Shown here: positions 10,624-25,700 of the stretch, in pieces
How the letters are laid out: each line of letters opens with the position of its first letter
How positions within the stretch are numbered: the first letter of the stretch is position 1
Notes under the pieces: generated by a model
Told to the model about the DNA's origin: nothing
Seen by the model: the letters and a program-made list of their open reading frames with translations, nothing else
Database searches by the model: none
Assembly: GCF_050948215.1 (NCBI RefSeq)
Contig: NC_135156.1
Span: 19,198,757 to 19,262,756, forward strand
Direction: 5' to 3'
DNA: 64,000 bases
DNA from: Halictus rubicundus
Lineage: Eukaryota > Arthropoda > Insecta > Hymenoptera > Halictidae
Position numbers and translations under genes: made by a program

Positions 10624-13600
10624 CTGAAACAAAAGTAGAAATAACTCTGTTAAAACTCTTACTTACATTTCTCAATTTAGTGAAAAATAGTAATCGATGC
10701 ATTTTACAACTTTTTAATTTCGGCTTGTTACGAAAGTTTAAAACATATGCCTTGTCGATTGTATATTAGTTACGCGTATGCTGAAAATTTCACCGAAATT
10801 GATTAATCGGTTTAATTATTCAGATTTTAGCGATTTCGATCACGAGACATGTCGAAAGAAATGAATTTAGTTAATTCCGAAATGTTCATAGGTACAGTTT
10901 GACAAACTCAACAGTGGCGAATGAAAAACCTGGAATCCATAAGTAAGTTCCAACTTGGAAAACCTCGTTTCGATTGAAGATCAAGCGATGTTGTGGTAAC
11001 TATACCCTTCTCACAGATCGTTCCTCTCAATAAAGGTCAAACGGAGGAATGCAATTTTTCTATCTTATTTGAATATCGTCTCACGACAATATCATGGCCG
11101 ATGATATTTATAGCGATAAATACTGATGAAGTACCGTTGCTGGTATGTATGTGCACGGTATGCCGGAAGCGGTGAGACGGACGTGGGAAAGAGGCGCGCC
11201 GCAAATCTATAATGCCGTTATCCAGCAGTAACAGAACAGCTTGCTTCGAACATATTAAAAACAAACTGAATTTTACCGTTCGTCACCCACGTCTGAATCG
11301 CAGAGTCAGTCGGGGAGTGACAGCACACGCTTTTCCTAAAAATATCCGTACAGTGTCGGTTCCACGTGAAATCGAACATTTTATCGAAGTAATATTTCGG
11401 ATTTTCATGGAACTCGGTTATGTTGAAGTTTTCAACGATACGTGAAAGTATCTGAAAGGATATTTCAAAATTTAAACGAGTGGAATTATTGTGAATTAAT
11501 TGTTTCATTGTGAGAAAAATGAATGGGAGAAATTTAAAAGAATTATAAAATACCTGTATGAAATTTTCAATTTTTTTGAAGGCAAAAGAAGATTGCCAAA
11601 TTGCGTTTTTTCTGATGCTAATTTCGTTTCGTCTTCCTGGAAGATTGTCGTAACTCGATCCAACGGAGAAACGTACTCCTTCGATTTCGCCAAATTGTCG
11701 AATTTGTTTGTTCGTCGCGAAATATAAGAGCGTTAACACCCCCTGTTTCGAACCGAAGAGAATCTGTCGCGTGGATGCGCAGTCATGCCGCAACCAATGT
11801 ACCAGACGCAAATTAATTCGAATTAGTTGAACGGTGTCGGAGATAATGGACGTGATCAAGTTACGAAGTCCGCCCCGCGCTCGATGGCGAGCACTTATCC
11901 CATTTTCACGGTGCCTTGTCGTTTAGTCTGCCTTGTCGGTGTATGAATGCTCTAATTCCAATTTCGTGGCTCGTTGAATCCCTTCTGATTGCGCCGAGCG
12001 TCAGCCATCTCGCCCTCCGTCGCCGTCTCAACGCGACAACTTCCCCAAGTTTTTCCATTTCGAAAGATTTCCTGTGACCCCCTCAGCTCTGCCCGTGCTC
12101 TGCTCTTCCTACATCCGCATCCGGTCGCGACGCTGAGCTGCATATCGATCCCTCTTCCCTTGGTCGTCACCCTTCCGCGGAGTCGGAGCTCGCACGCTCC
12201 CTTTTCCCCGCCGTGTATAGACCGATTCACAAAGAGTGGTCGCGAGCAAACCAACACTTCGATCGAACCGGTTCACGCCTCGTTTTCGAGAAAATCCACT
12301 TTAAAGATCCGAAGGGTTTCGCGCGCTTTACGCTTTATAAGCAGAAAGTAGAATTGGTTGCTCATGGCCAGACGACTGGCACGCGCATTTTCAAACTCGA
12401 TTTTTCTGGACAAACGGGGGCCGTCGAACACGAAACCGTCGATTCCCTTTTTTCGACTCATTTTTACTCGTAGAATCATCCCCTGTGCGGTTCTATACAA
12501 CCGTCCGGTCACACCCTGTACACCGAACAGTATTCGATGCTGTGAAATATTACGTCCCCCAAATGACAGAATAATTCGTATAATCTTAGTTGCTTATAGT
12601 TAGCAAAGAGAAAACGTTGCGCAAGTTAATTTTCTTCAATTAACGACATGGTAAAAAGAAACGCTTCTCAAGGTTTTGTTTTCAAAATTTCAAGATAATT
12701 ACGTTGCTTCGTATGGAATCGTTGAATATATTGCTTGCCTACAACCTCGTAGATTTGCATATTTATAGGAGTTGGTGATATTCGTTCGCGTGTTTCGAAA
12801 TAACAGTAAGTAAGTGGCCAAAGAAAGTGACAGTTCGTTTAGACATATATTACTTTGATTTAATGACACATTGACAGTCACGGTAGCTGTTCGCCCCACT
12901 CTGAACACCGAAATGCCATTAACATGGTGGTGGCGGGGGCGGGGGGCAGTGAACATCTGTTAGAATCGACGGTACACGTCAGGTGTCGGCTTTTAGAAAA
13001 CAAGGGTATAATTCTGGTGACCATTCATAGACGTCAGAGAGAGCGTGATCATTTTGACGCTCAAATAACCTTGAGAGAGAAACACACATAATCTTCGTTT
13101 AGGCACCGTATCGTACACTTGCGATGAAACAAAAAATTCCGAGTTATCAGAATTTTTGCAGAAACAACTACACGAACAATTACGAAATTTGTCTTCGCAA
13201 TTTGGTGGGCAAAAAATAGCTGTGCTACTCCTGCTATTCTATAATATTAATAGTATTCTTATAAATACTTCCTACGAGTTTTTTCCTAACTACTATCGTG
13301 AGCATATGTTTTACAGCCCTTCGTAAACTGTGCGGCAGAATTCGTCGGTGTAATTGATTAAATTCCACGGATTAATGTGCGTTACAACCGCGTGCTATAA
13401 ATACCAGAAAGGTTTATGCCTCTCCGCCATTGATTGCGGCCTCGTCTGGTCGCGTGACACTGTATTGTGATCCAGATACACAATGTCGCAGCATAGAAAT
13501 GCTACATTTCCACTTTATGTAACGCTTGTTCTCCGACGGTTGTCTCAACGTTTACAATTCCAGTAAATGACCCGAGCAACGCTTCAACATTGAAAAGTGT

Positions 13601-14235
13601 AGTTTGTCAATTTTCTCAATATTTCGTTCAAGCAGACAAAAAGATCGTACATCGATTCTCAAGAAGTCGCTGTAAAGAGGAGGCTTCGATCTCTCGAAAT
13701 CTATGGTAGTTTCGTTCGCGAGAAAAATTTTTGAAAGCTTTCAAATTTCCAGCAAATTTTTAGAAAAAATGGATCTCCACCAGTGCTGGGCGAAATATGA
13801 TAGTATTTGAAACAGACAATAGTAAATAGTTTATTTTATTTGTAAAGCATACCTATAATCGTGCAAATAAATTATTTTATTTATAAGAAAAAGTTTTTGT
13901 AATATCTTAAAGAAATATCTTAAAGAAAATGGTCGCTGCTTTGCGAAGGTAGAGCTTTCAAACGAGTCCAAGCTTTTTCTTGCACTATTTGTTTTTACTA
14001 AATTATTGCAATCGAAATATCTATAATTTTCCGAGAATCCGCTGCAGGTGTATTGTGATCGTAAAAACAATCAAAAGAAATATGCTATCCATTATTGCCT
14101 TCAACGCAATCTTCGTTATTAGATTATTCCAGAGTTGCGTCCTTCGAGGTATACATATGCAAATGAAAGGAGTTTTGAACTCAATGTCAGTCGTTGCATT
14201 AGAAAGACTAGGCGACATTAGGCGACGGCTTACGG

Positions 14236-14910
14236 CTAGGTTGCGGATCTTTATGCAAAGTCAAAACTTTCTAACTTGTCTATCGAATAAAGAGAATTGT
14301 CTAGAACAGAATTTAAACGAAAATCTACTCCTCGTAATTTTAACAAGCAGAAAATAATGTAATAACACAAATTCGTCTAATGTCTTCACAATTTTAGAGT
14401 TCTCCTATCCATTTTGATCATAATCAAGAGTGGCCTCTTGTTGCTGCGTGTTCCTAAACGTCTTCAACAAACAGTAATTTACAGAAACATTTTAATCAGA
14501 CTAAAGTAGTGTAATTTGAGGAACATTTGAAATTTGCTTCGACTTCAAGGTAACAATTGCTGGTGGCAACGAGCTGTTCGCACGCAAGTCAGTTTGTTCC
14601 AAGCTGTTAAGGATAACCGCATTAATTCCTAGAACTGATCAAACAGAAAAGGGCAAAATGGAGTCGCGGATTCGATCAAGTTCGTGTCGTCAAAAATTCA
14701 GAGACGTTTACAGTTGAAGCACGATTGACCTGAACCATTGAAGCATAATCGCAACATAACCAAGCAATACTTGAAGCACAAATAGATTCCGGATTTTCCA
14801 AATTTTTTACAAAAATGGGTAGACGCAATTTCAAACGGTGAAAAGATTCAAAGTATTAAGAGTATGAATATATTAGTACATTGAAATTTTGCAGAAAGAT
14901 CCGCAGTCTA
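14236..14910. mobile_element. Larger relative of the GCGGATCTTTATG element
   Basis: The left end TAGGTTGCGGATCTTTATGC (from about 14237) and right end AGAAAGATCCGCAGTCTA (ending 14910) are imperfect inverted copies of the terminal motif seen at 9095-9291. The element would be about 675 bp with no convincing reading frame. The two ends could instead belong to separate degraded copies. Confidence 0.4.
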
Positions 14911-16415
14911 TTGATCGTGTTTTACTCGAAATGGGAAAAAAAGAAACTGATTGACGCAGCTTATCTTCTCGGAGCGAACGTGAAACACACATGGAAATTG
15001 ATCGTTCCAGTTTGAAATTTTCCTGTATCGGCCGTTTGACTGTGCCACATTCCGCTCGTATCGGTCATGTGAAAATGCGGAACGTCGCTGCTGTTTCAAA
15101 AAGAAGGATAGAGACACGCTGTTACATAGCCGTTCGAATGCGATTATTGCACGTAGTGGCATGCTCGTTCGAGGTGTCTCGCGAAATTCCAAAGCGCAGT
15201 AGGATACGACACAGGCTCGTGAACGTGAACGCGCGTCATTCTTCCGCTCGCGCGAACCGCGACGTCGCGCGTCGCAACGCGAATTGTTCCGAATTGAAAC
15301 GCGCGACGCGAATCAAGCCGCGTTCAACGCACCGTTTAACCAGATAAATCATTATATAGAACCGGGGATACGTCCGATTCATTCGTTATACTGCTACCAG
15401 TCGACGGTTACTAAAAATATCGCGGGAGTATACAGCAACATCCACATAATTTACGGCAACGTTTACATCGTCGAAGAATAAAATAAAAATCCGAAAAACT
15501 GACTGCGGCTCCCCTCGATGATTTTCTTTTTTGGAAGAGCTTATTAAATTAAAATTCCGATACTTAGTCGTAGGTTTATTCAATAACATGATAAGTTACC
15601 TAAAAAAATCGCAAAAAGTAACAGAACAGTATTAGTCCCAATTTTTTGGTAAAATACCATTTAAAAAGACACTAAAAATGACGCCGGGGCCAGTTTTATA
15701 GACGTATCCAACGAAACGCTTTATGAAATGATACATTACTTTTATTGCGAACGATTTTTTTATTTTTATGTTACCGTTTTTCTACGACGAATTACACATC
15801 CCCAGCCTACTTATCAGTCCTAAGCATCATTACCCCCGACAAGCATCATTACAATATGAATTATTGTAATTTCATTTCCACTTTCGCTTCGTTAATTCCG
15901 GACTAACGAAGAAGAAAGTCTGCTCTGCGAGTCGTTGACGAAGCGACTTCCGCGTCTCGATGTCAAGTGAGTAACACGTCCGATTTCAAGCACATTTTCA
16001 TCTAACCAGCAGAGGAAGTGACGCATTCCTGGCAACAATTCGTGATATAACATTCGTAGTCGTTTCTGTACCATTACAGGATTACGTAAGTTGCATGCAT
16101 CCTTTGTCCGCAGAAAGGTCGTAGCGCTACCTCGATTTCAACAATTTCGTACAATGTTTCTGGAAATTTATAGTACGTTCATGTATTATTTATCTGCAGA
16201 ACGTATCACGTCAGCTGGAGTCGATGCATGCCGGTGTAAATAAATCATTTCTACTACCATTTAAGATACTCATGTTCGCTTTTGGCTATTCAATATTTAC
16301 AATTCGATTATACGAATATCAACTGATTTTATTCAATAAAAATTTTGGCACAATTGTATACTCTTTAGAATATCATGGTAGTGGAAATTAGTATATCTGA
16401 ACTATACAATTTATA

Positions 16416-16762
16416 CAGGGTGTCCGAAAAATTTTGTATTTCCTTGAAAGAGGTGATTCCTGAGATCATTCGAAGTAACTTTTTCCTTTGCGAAAATGTT
16501 CTCCGCTGCATCGTTACGGAGTCATTCACGAAAAACACGGACCAATCGGAGGACAGCCACTGCAGACGGATTCCGGCTCGGCCAATGCCAATGCTATTCT
16601 CAGCGGGATCTGTCGCCGGGCCGCGCTCTGATTGGACAGCGTTTTTCGTTAATAACTCCTTAGCAGAGCCTCGGAGAAGATTTTCGCAAAGGAAAAAGTG
16701 ACTTGAAATCACCTCGGGAATCACCCCTTTCAAGTAGGTACAACGTTTTTGGGATAGCCTCA
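16416..16762. mobile_element. Foldback MITE starting CAGGGTGTCC
   Basis: About 345 bp made of two long inverted arms of roughly 160 bp. The left arm contains GGTGTCCGAAAAA, GAAAGAGGTGATTCC and TTTTTCCTTTGCGAAAAT; the right arm contains the complements of each. Overlapping open frames on both strands share the peptide IPE(I/V)I-S-FFLCEN because the DNA is self-complementary, so they are not treated as genes. It is a common type of insect foldback element; no target duplication was resolved. Confidence 0.6.
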
Positions 16763-19700
16763 GAAATGACTATGCCGATGTCAGGGTTAGATAAAACGTT
16801 TCGAACCGTTATGTTTAAATGCCTGTTGTGCTTTACACATTTTTATATTCCAGAAATGCGTAGAAACCGATGTTAATAGGTTAGAAACTAATGGGGGGGG
16901 GGAGCGATAGCAATTACAGAAATTGGACAATCTGGACGGTGATAACTAACTGGATGGCAAAGTCGGATAATGGCCGAAGCTGTCGTCACGCGAGTTTCGC
17001 GTGACGAAGAACACACCTCGATGCTGTGGATCGTCATGGTATTAAGTAAATCGTTATCCTTCAAGGATTAATATCGTGTTCACCGTCCAACGTTAAAAAC
17101 GTAAATAGTTCGTGCATTCTTTCGGTAATATAATATGGGTAAACGCAATATCGTAACAACAGGGAATTAAGTAATTTCATTTAAGCAATGTTATTAAATG
17201 GACGCGAAGCGAAGAGGTGTTAGGTATCGTCGCGTTGATTATGGGAGGCCTTTCTAATGCGGCAATTGCAACAAGAGTTATGCCTTAAACAGTGAACTGT
17301 GTCAAGGCTATTAAAAAAGATAAAGAAAATTACATCAAAGGAATTATTTCACTTGTGTGGAAAGAATATCGACAAAAGCAATTATTCATAGTAAGACTCC
17401 GCAATTCATACATAGATAAAAAGAGCTCAATTATCATCAGTATTCGTTATTGTTCGTGCACTCCAGAATGTAAAAACAGCATAACTCCTAATTGCAATTC
17501 AATATCAGTGCTGCTTTAAACTGTTTATTATAAATTATCATATAATAATAATATAATATGTATATAATATTTTATAACCTTTTATAATATTCATAAATTA
17601 TTAAGGCACTTGTACTTTCTGAATAAACAGTTTCAGCGATTAAAGATATAAAATTAAACTTCTGTTGAATACCATTTAATTTCCCTTTGTATTTGTTTAA
17701 CTTTAGTTAACGATACATGCTTCAAATGCACAGTCCTGGTATTTAACTTCATCGTCGCTTATATTTGTTAACAGATTTCAAATCGCATATTGAACGAAAA
17801 GAGATGAATACACGATGCAAAACCACTTGATACAAGCACGGTATAATCGATAACAGTAATATTGGCTGAAATTAAATTTCAAATGTCCACGAATCAAACT
17901 CCTTTTCCTTTACGAGAATTTGTTCATTGCATAAATCGTCAGATTACACAAGACCAAGGAAACGTATCGAGCATCTGGTAAACAGGAAGTCGGATCGTTT
18001 AAATAAAGGGAAAAAAAAGATGAAGAAGAAGAAGTTGGATCGTTAAGCGCATGCAGATCTTATCCAACGATTAGTGGTTGGATTCAGCTCTTTGTCAGGA
18101 TATTGCACCGTTAGATTAGATTGCTTCGAGAAACAGCGATTCTTGCTAGAAGTTTCGCGGACGCTTGCAGCTGATCGAAACTGCTGTCCTCTGCTTGCGT
18201 TTATTTCGCATTAGCTTGTCGAGTTCCTACACCCGGTCTGTAGATTATTGCAACAACTTCGTATCAACATAAATACTCTCCTTTTTTTCTACCTAAACGA
18301 AAATTATGCTTCGCAACCGCGAACCGTGCGAATTTTATGCATTTGTGTCAAAAGTGAATAGGAGCAAACAAAAAATCATTAAAAGAATTTCAAAGTATTT
18401 TTATATTTTCAACCGATTAAAATACTTAAGGAAGTAAATAAATTTTTATTTTACTCCAGGTATTGTAGAAATATGGAAAACGTTTGAAAAGATTCTTGTA
18501 AAACAAAGTTTCTGCATAGATACCGTTGATTAGCCGCGCGTATTATGAACGCATAGATTGCTAAACACAGTTATTACCGACCAGTTCTCTTAAAAACCTG
18601 TAACAACAAAATTAGCGAACATTTTCTCTTAATATACCTGCAATACTGTTTCCTGCTACAGTTGTCGATTATCAATAATATTCGAGTCATATATATCGAA
18701 TCAGAGTATTTTGCATTTTTGCAATAAAGATTCATATTCTGCGTAAATTGTGGATTTTATTTTTATTTTCAATTTATTGAAATTATTCAGAGAAAAATTT
18801 CATTTTCATTTTGCTTCTCGTCATTGACTTGGAAAAAGTTGTATTTTCCATAAAAAAGAATCCGTCGTCTATTTGTTAGTTTCCTGTTTAGATGGAATCT
18901 TCTAGGCAGAATTTTTTCGTTTAAACACGGTTTCATCGAATGCAAAAGGCAGCAATATGAATATTCCTTTTTTCGATTTACAGCGGCACGGGTAAAGAGG
19001 TGCCGTATTGGAAAGTTGCAAAGAAGCGAGAAACGAAAACCGTGACGAAATCGTGACACAATTAATCAAAACAGAAGCAGCGTGATGCAGAACTGGACGG
19101 TTTTGCGAGCGGGTTTAGGCGAGGAAACGCGTTCCAGACAGTCCAATGAAGGCCTGCACGCGGTCGCGCAACTTGAAACTTTGCGTAATTTAGTTTTACG
19201 TAACTGTCAGTTCGGCGATGCAGCGCTTAACCGAATCAATTAAAAATATTCTCAACGGTGGTTGATCAATTGATTTCGGACGAATGGTCCCAGTTATTCC
19301 TGTTATAGTTTTACGCCGGTCGATTTTTAGACGTAATATCCGGTTTCCAATTGGTTCCGCAAGATCTACGTGAATTTGACTTTCAACATTAATCGTGTAA
19401 CACGAGACTTTGACATTTTCAGATGTCGATTTGAAAGTATTCGTTCGATCGATAGAACTAAAAGATAGCGAGAATTCAGTCGCTCCCAAATGTCCCTTTA
19501 ACCAACATTTTCGAACGTTTAATAATTTTAATGCTATTTTTTATTTTAATAAACCCGCACTGCTGCTATGAACCTGAACGGTGTCCTCGGATTTAAGTGA
19601 CAGGCAATCGGTAAACACGGTTTGGTTTGATCTGTATACAGTACATCGAAATGAGTTACTAGAAAAGTCACTGTGGAACCATGATTTTTTGTTTTCCACT

Positions 19701-20455
19701 TTCACATTCCTAGTTCTGTTCCTGTAAAAACCCGCAGCCCATTCCATTTCAGACTGAATGGTACGTCATTATTTTCTGCGAAAATACAGATTGTGAAATA
19801 TTGTGAATACTGCCTTATTATAGCGTGCCTTATACAGCATATATCACGCACCGTCACACGGATATTCGACTAAATTGCCTTATAGGGTCCAAGACCGAAG
19901 TGACTCACACAAACATTCTTCGCCATTCTCGAATCCTGTAAGGTGATTAATTGAAAATCCGTCGTATGACTCGTTCGCTCCGACTGTTACGTAGCAAATT
20001 AATTTTGAGCGACCGAATCCTGGAGAGAAAGCGATGTCTGATAATTTGTGTTGCACAATCTGTACCGGTTGACGCAATAATACCGATTCTGGAAATTAGC
20101 AAAGAATTATACAACTCGCATTCTGTCCGGTAAATCATATTTTTCTATTTATGAAAATTACTATTTTGATGACCAATAACGTCAATTATCAGAGCCAATT
20201 AACAGAGATTATTCCCGTCACTGGAACTATTACCATCGTGGTTACAAACAGGATACATAATCTTTCAATAATTCCCATATTTATGTAACTCTAAGGCGGA
20301 AAATGATGAGTCGTAATAATGATACGCAGTAACGAGCACAGCAGGAAGATACCAAAGCGAATACAAGAGACCTCAACCTCATCCCATCGACGACTGAAAA
20401 CTTGAACGTGTGCGTCGCTCGTCATTACTGCGAAAAGTATTATAACAAAGAGCAT

Positions 20456-20495
20456 AGGGTAAGGGACCCAATTGCTGTGGGGCTATTATTGTGTC
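20456..20495. repeat. Solo end of the GGGTAAGGGACCCA repeat family
   Basis: AGGGTAAGGGACCCAATTGC followed by TGTGGGGCTA matches the left end of the element at 28746-28907. No right end was found nearby. Confidence 0.4.
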
Positions 20496-22637
20496 TATAT
20501 TATGCTTATAACGAATATTAAAAAAAAATTTAATATTTCTTTTCTAGTCCACCGTTATACGAAAAAACTGTACTTCAATATGCACGACCGTATTGAATTT
20601 TTAATACCGATCAAAGTGTGACCAACCTGTGTGCGCAAAATTGTCGACCCTTATTCTCCATTGCATACTACATAACGCGTCAGGCAATGTTTCAAAACTT
20701 TACTCGTTAAATCACGCTCGGTTTTCGAATAACGCGAAGATAGTTGTCGGCCAGTTAGTTCATTAATCACGGTGTTTCACAGAACTTTTCAAAATTTCTT
20801 GTACGAGTCGATAAGTAGATTCAATTTTCAGCTATAACGGACTAAGAAATCGTGGAATAAACTTTCACAAAATTAGCTGGTACAGCGATTTCTTAAGAAA
20901 AGGAAATAAGAATAAAACAAGCGCAAAACAGGATGCGGGCCGTTTAAAAGGGCGTGGAACAGCAGCCAGGGTAACAAAAAAAAAACGGGTAAAAACATAG
21001 TGTTTGGTGGAAGAACCAGTCTGATGATTTTCTTTTACCCCTCTCCCCTCCGCGCCTCGAATGACGTCAGAATTCTGAGATAGTTCGAGTTCACGTGCTA
21101 ACACCAGCCTGCATCATTTGTATCGCTCGCGCGATTTAATCTTAATAAACCCTTGTGTAGAACATGCCGGAAGTCGGACAATTTTCGCGGCTGGGAATAT
21201 TCTCAGGGAATTGGAACGTCGAGGAAGTAGTCATTGATCCGAACAATGACATCAGATACGAATTATGTAATATATATATATATACGTATAACCCGATTGA
21301 TCAACGATACCGTCGACGTCCCGGTTATTTTATATGCGCATAAACGAATTCTTGAAAGTCTCGGGCAAATGTTGTTTCGGGGGCATTGCAATGAATTAAT
21401 TCGGCAGCATGTGGTTATGTTAATCCGTTAACCGAAGAATCTAAATTAATTCATCATTTGCACGCAACTTTGCCTTTTACCAACTTTCTCATTTTCTCAC
21501 CTAGCGCGGCAAAGTTTTTGTAAACTTAATTTCATCTGTCTCTAAGAGTGTTGTCGATACTGGTACTTAAGATAAGAAAATTACGAATCAACAGGTTAAC
21601 ATCAGGCAACGAAGTTATGTAATCTATGAACAAATTATTAGCATGAAAAATTCATTTGTCGAGCCGTGTAACGAATGACGTTGTCGTCTACATTGCTGCT
21701 TAACGTACACATGCAATTTGCAGTGATCAATAATTTATACGGAAATGGTAAGAATCAAGTGTAGTTTGTTAATATGTTAATACGTTTTGAATCGTATGCT
21801 TGAGCAGAGCTTACGCAGAGCAGACACCGTGGGACTTTGAAGTGTGAGAAAGTATCGCTGGGTTCATTTGTCCCCTCGATTGTCGGAGTTTTTATCAAGG
21901 TTCGCAAGAAACGCGTTCCTTATTCCTACCAAGTAGCGACCACCGTGTCTGTCCCATCACGGAACAGAATACTTCAGGATCTTCTGTAAGACTGCAGTCG
22001 AGGAGATCCTGTACATCTTACAGATAAGATGGCTTTTATCGAATTACTTTACCACGTACGGAACCCTTTCGTGTGACCAAACTGAACTCTACTATGCACA
22101 TGACTAAACACGTCTATACATGTGGCCAAACTAAACTCTTTTATACGTATGCAAAATGATTTCATACGAGCACTGAAACTGAAAGTGACAAATTTTTACA
22201 AAATAAGTGTAAACGAATAAGTGTGTCTAGCAGTCGACGACAAAGAGTCGACGAAGGCACCATTTTGATGATCGGCCGAGCAACCATAGCGGCGAGCCAC
22301 GATTGACAGTGACACTGTGCGAGCGCTCGAAACGGTCGAACCGCGAGCAATTTTTTTACGGCACGGCATTTTACGGGAAGAAAATGCAAGTTATTCGGCG
22401 ATCGCGAGTTTGTTTATGCGCAAAAACAAAACAGTGTTCCGGTGAAGTGCGCCCGGCGCGTAGATAACAAGCACGTTGTGAAAGTGGGCACAATGGGGCT
22501 CTCGCGCGATCAGCGAACGGTCGCGCGTGAAATTTTTCAGCGTGAAGAGAACAGGTAGGATCGACGTGTACACGAACGTTGCCGCAAATTAAAAGCGGTT
22601 TATGGCCAGTCTCCGAACAACCGTTTTCCACGGCCTC

Positions 22638-22745
<108 letters not shown>

Positions 22746-25700
22746 GTTGTGCTCGAAAACAGTGTCCGCGGAGTTCCGTTAGGTCGTACATAATCATGTG
22801 CGTCCAACTCTGACACCTAGACGCATGCTCGCGTGGGTTTCTGCGTGTACGTGCACAATAAGTACAACCGCGTGGCTAATGCAATCGATGACGAGTATAA
22901 TAACGTTTGCCGTAATACTTCCTAGGGATCCCGACGAGCTTGGCTGTAATCTGTAAACTCCCGGGCGCAAAGATCATTCTATTGCAAAAGTTTCGATACG
23001 ATTTTTCGTTTACTCTTTATTAGAAAAAATTTCACAATCAGTCGATTAAGCTTAGTTACCATGACTGTTTGCTAACATTCTGCTGGCTTTTATGCAGTTT
23101 TGTAAAGCACGTTTCGTGTAAAAAGTGAACCAGGTGTATTGGTTCGCTTCTGTTGAATGACAGACGCGTCAACCTCGACCCGCAGATTTTCTTTAATGGT
23201 TTCACATTAGATTTTAGATCTGTTTAGTTCAATATCTGAAGGATTTAACCGTGATTGAATGAAGTAATCGCATTAAACGACTCGTGCAGTGTCTCGTAGT
23301 ATCGAGGTGTGGTGTTTAGGTTCGCAAGCATGGGCCAACCAACCACGATACAACGCGTGTCATTGAGAGATATTGTACCAGGCTGATTTATTTTTCCCGT
23401 CTGCTCTATTTTCGTTGCAAACGACCGCATGCTCCCTGGATACGCCAGGATGTACTCCAAGCCCACATCCGGATGCGCAAACGTACCGCGGTCGAGTGAC
23501 AAGCGACAGACAACCACGCGCGTCAGACCCGCTCTCTTGCCCTTGCGACGCGACGCCTGTTTTATTAGTCTGTCCGCTCAATTTTTAATGGGATATTCTC
23601 CTTCAGCCGGTTAACATTATTCACTTTTTCTCCCGTTTGCATTTCTCACCAGTGTGGCGTATCAACGACGCATGCAGTCTGTCGTTTTAGCGTTATCTCT
23701 TTGCAACACAAAGGTCGCGTCAACCCTTAGCCCGTTGCACTTATTTTACAGCGATTTCTTTGTAGTTTAGAATTTTCTAGAAGAAGAAAATTTCTGTTCT
23801 TCTGCGCATGTATGATCAATTTAAAAATGGCTCCGTAGAAATGTTAATTGAATGATGTACGGCGAGCGTAATCTTTCCAACGAAACTTACAGCTTATTTT
23901 TACCCCATGGGGGGATAAACTGGCTGCAATCTGTCGGAAAGGGTTCGTGCCACATTAGTGGAAAACCTTTGATCGTTGCGATAGGGGTGTCGTAGGGAAT
24001 TAACGAGTGAAACGGCGAGTTTATGCGTTAAGCCGCATCTTCACCGGCTTAGCTTCTCCTGCACGGCTTGGAGAGCCGGAGAGCTGGGAAAAGCTGTACG
24101 GATTGAAAATCTGCCGACGGTAAAAGAAAACCAAGGCAGAACGGACGAGATTTAGCGTGTCCGTAAACGCAGCTTCAGCGGCACTTTCAAGTCGACGATC
24201 TCGGTTATTTGTAATACATACTATTCGGTGAAACAGGTTCCCTCGTAGTAAGCGCTTAATTTAGCAAGCGGTCGTGAGTCCCGAATTCTAGGCCAATAAT
24301 GTCACGGTTCCTTCCCATTTTCCTAGTATCCAATGAAAATATTCGATTGACAAACAAATCGGCCAAATTCTCTATCCGTCCTCGTGAAATGAGAATCGTC
24401 TAGAAAAAGCATCGATATTACGGTCGTACAATCACTCGAAATTAAACGTATACCAAAATGTGATGAAACAAAATTTCATAAATAAATTTTAAAAATTAAA
24501 TTAGTTTACAATTCTTTTAGTTTTTCAAACTATGTTGGATAACAAAGAAGAACAACGTGGCAAAGGCAAAGACATGACCGATCAACCAAGATATACGGCG
24601 TTCAAATTTCATTATTATTTATTTTATTATTACCTGAGAATGATTTTCAAAAAATAATTGTAACCTCGTCAGGATTGTCTTGCAAATGTTCTTAATTTGT
24701 TTATTGTTTCGATTTACTGTAAAGTTTATTGTTCGATTTAGATCGAAGTACAGAAATGATTTGTATACTTTTATTTAGTCGTTCCGAATGTTCTCAAGCA
24801 GTCTGTACAGAAGATTCGCCATTGTATTATTTTTCCGTCGATCGATGCTTTATTCACTTTCACCTAACCCACTTACTGTTCATTGGCATACGTGAATGAC
24901 CTATTATATAGTTTCCCGTAATATTGTACCACAGTCGCCGATTCTCGATACACGATTATTTCAAGGGAACGCATACCGCTCCGATGCCGAAGGAAGACAA
25001 TTGAAATGGGCGTGGGCCATTGGTCGAACCGTAAAACAATTTCATTTCTTGCAAACCTCGCTGGATACAAAGCGGCCGACTTTCGCCGAAGAAACTTTCC
25101 TCGAGTCGTTAAACTATATATTCTATCCTTCGTCGTGCTTCGAGTTTCATTTGCTCCAACAAATTCTTCGGAAAGTTACGTTATTTTTTATCACAAGTAA
25201 ACTGCGCGGATTTCATATTGTTCATTAAGAATTCTATCGAGTGACTTAAAAGTAAAAATCACTGTAAAATTTCAGTGGAATATCATTGTTTGGTTCTACG
25301 TATATGAAATTAAAAAATCACTACTCCGTTTCAATTATTCGCATAGAATGTGCATTCGTGCACCAACTGTGTAGTAATTCATTTATACATCATGATACAC
25401 GATGATTATTATTAATTTTGCAGAAATGAGTTCGAGAGTTTACTTTCGTTTCTCAAAATAAGCATACACGAGCATATTATCTTACGTAATCATCCACCAT
25501 CTCGTTACAGTGATATTGATACAGGTGCAAATTGTTGGATACCTCTACAGCACTGGATGACGAATGAGGATCTAAAGGAACACGATGAAAAAGTCGTTTG
25601 TACTTTGCCAGCCAGATTTCTTTGCGTTCGGTTGAAGGCTACAAATAAATTAATTGTTTTCCATCGATAGAATGGTGAGAAATCGTGACCTCCAAACTAA

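Noticed and set aside
11218..11859. 213-codon minus-strand open frame in Ptp10D intron 1
   Set aside because: No domain, signal peptide, good start context or homologous block; amino-acid make-up fits chance translation of AT-rich DNA.
16365..16733. Overlapping open frames on both strands sharing FFLCEN peptides
   Set aside because: They arise from the inverted arms of a foldback element, not from a gene.
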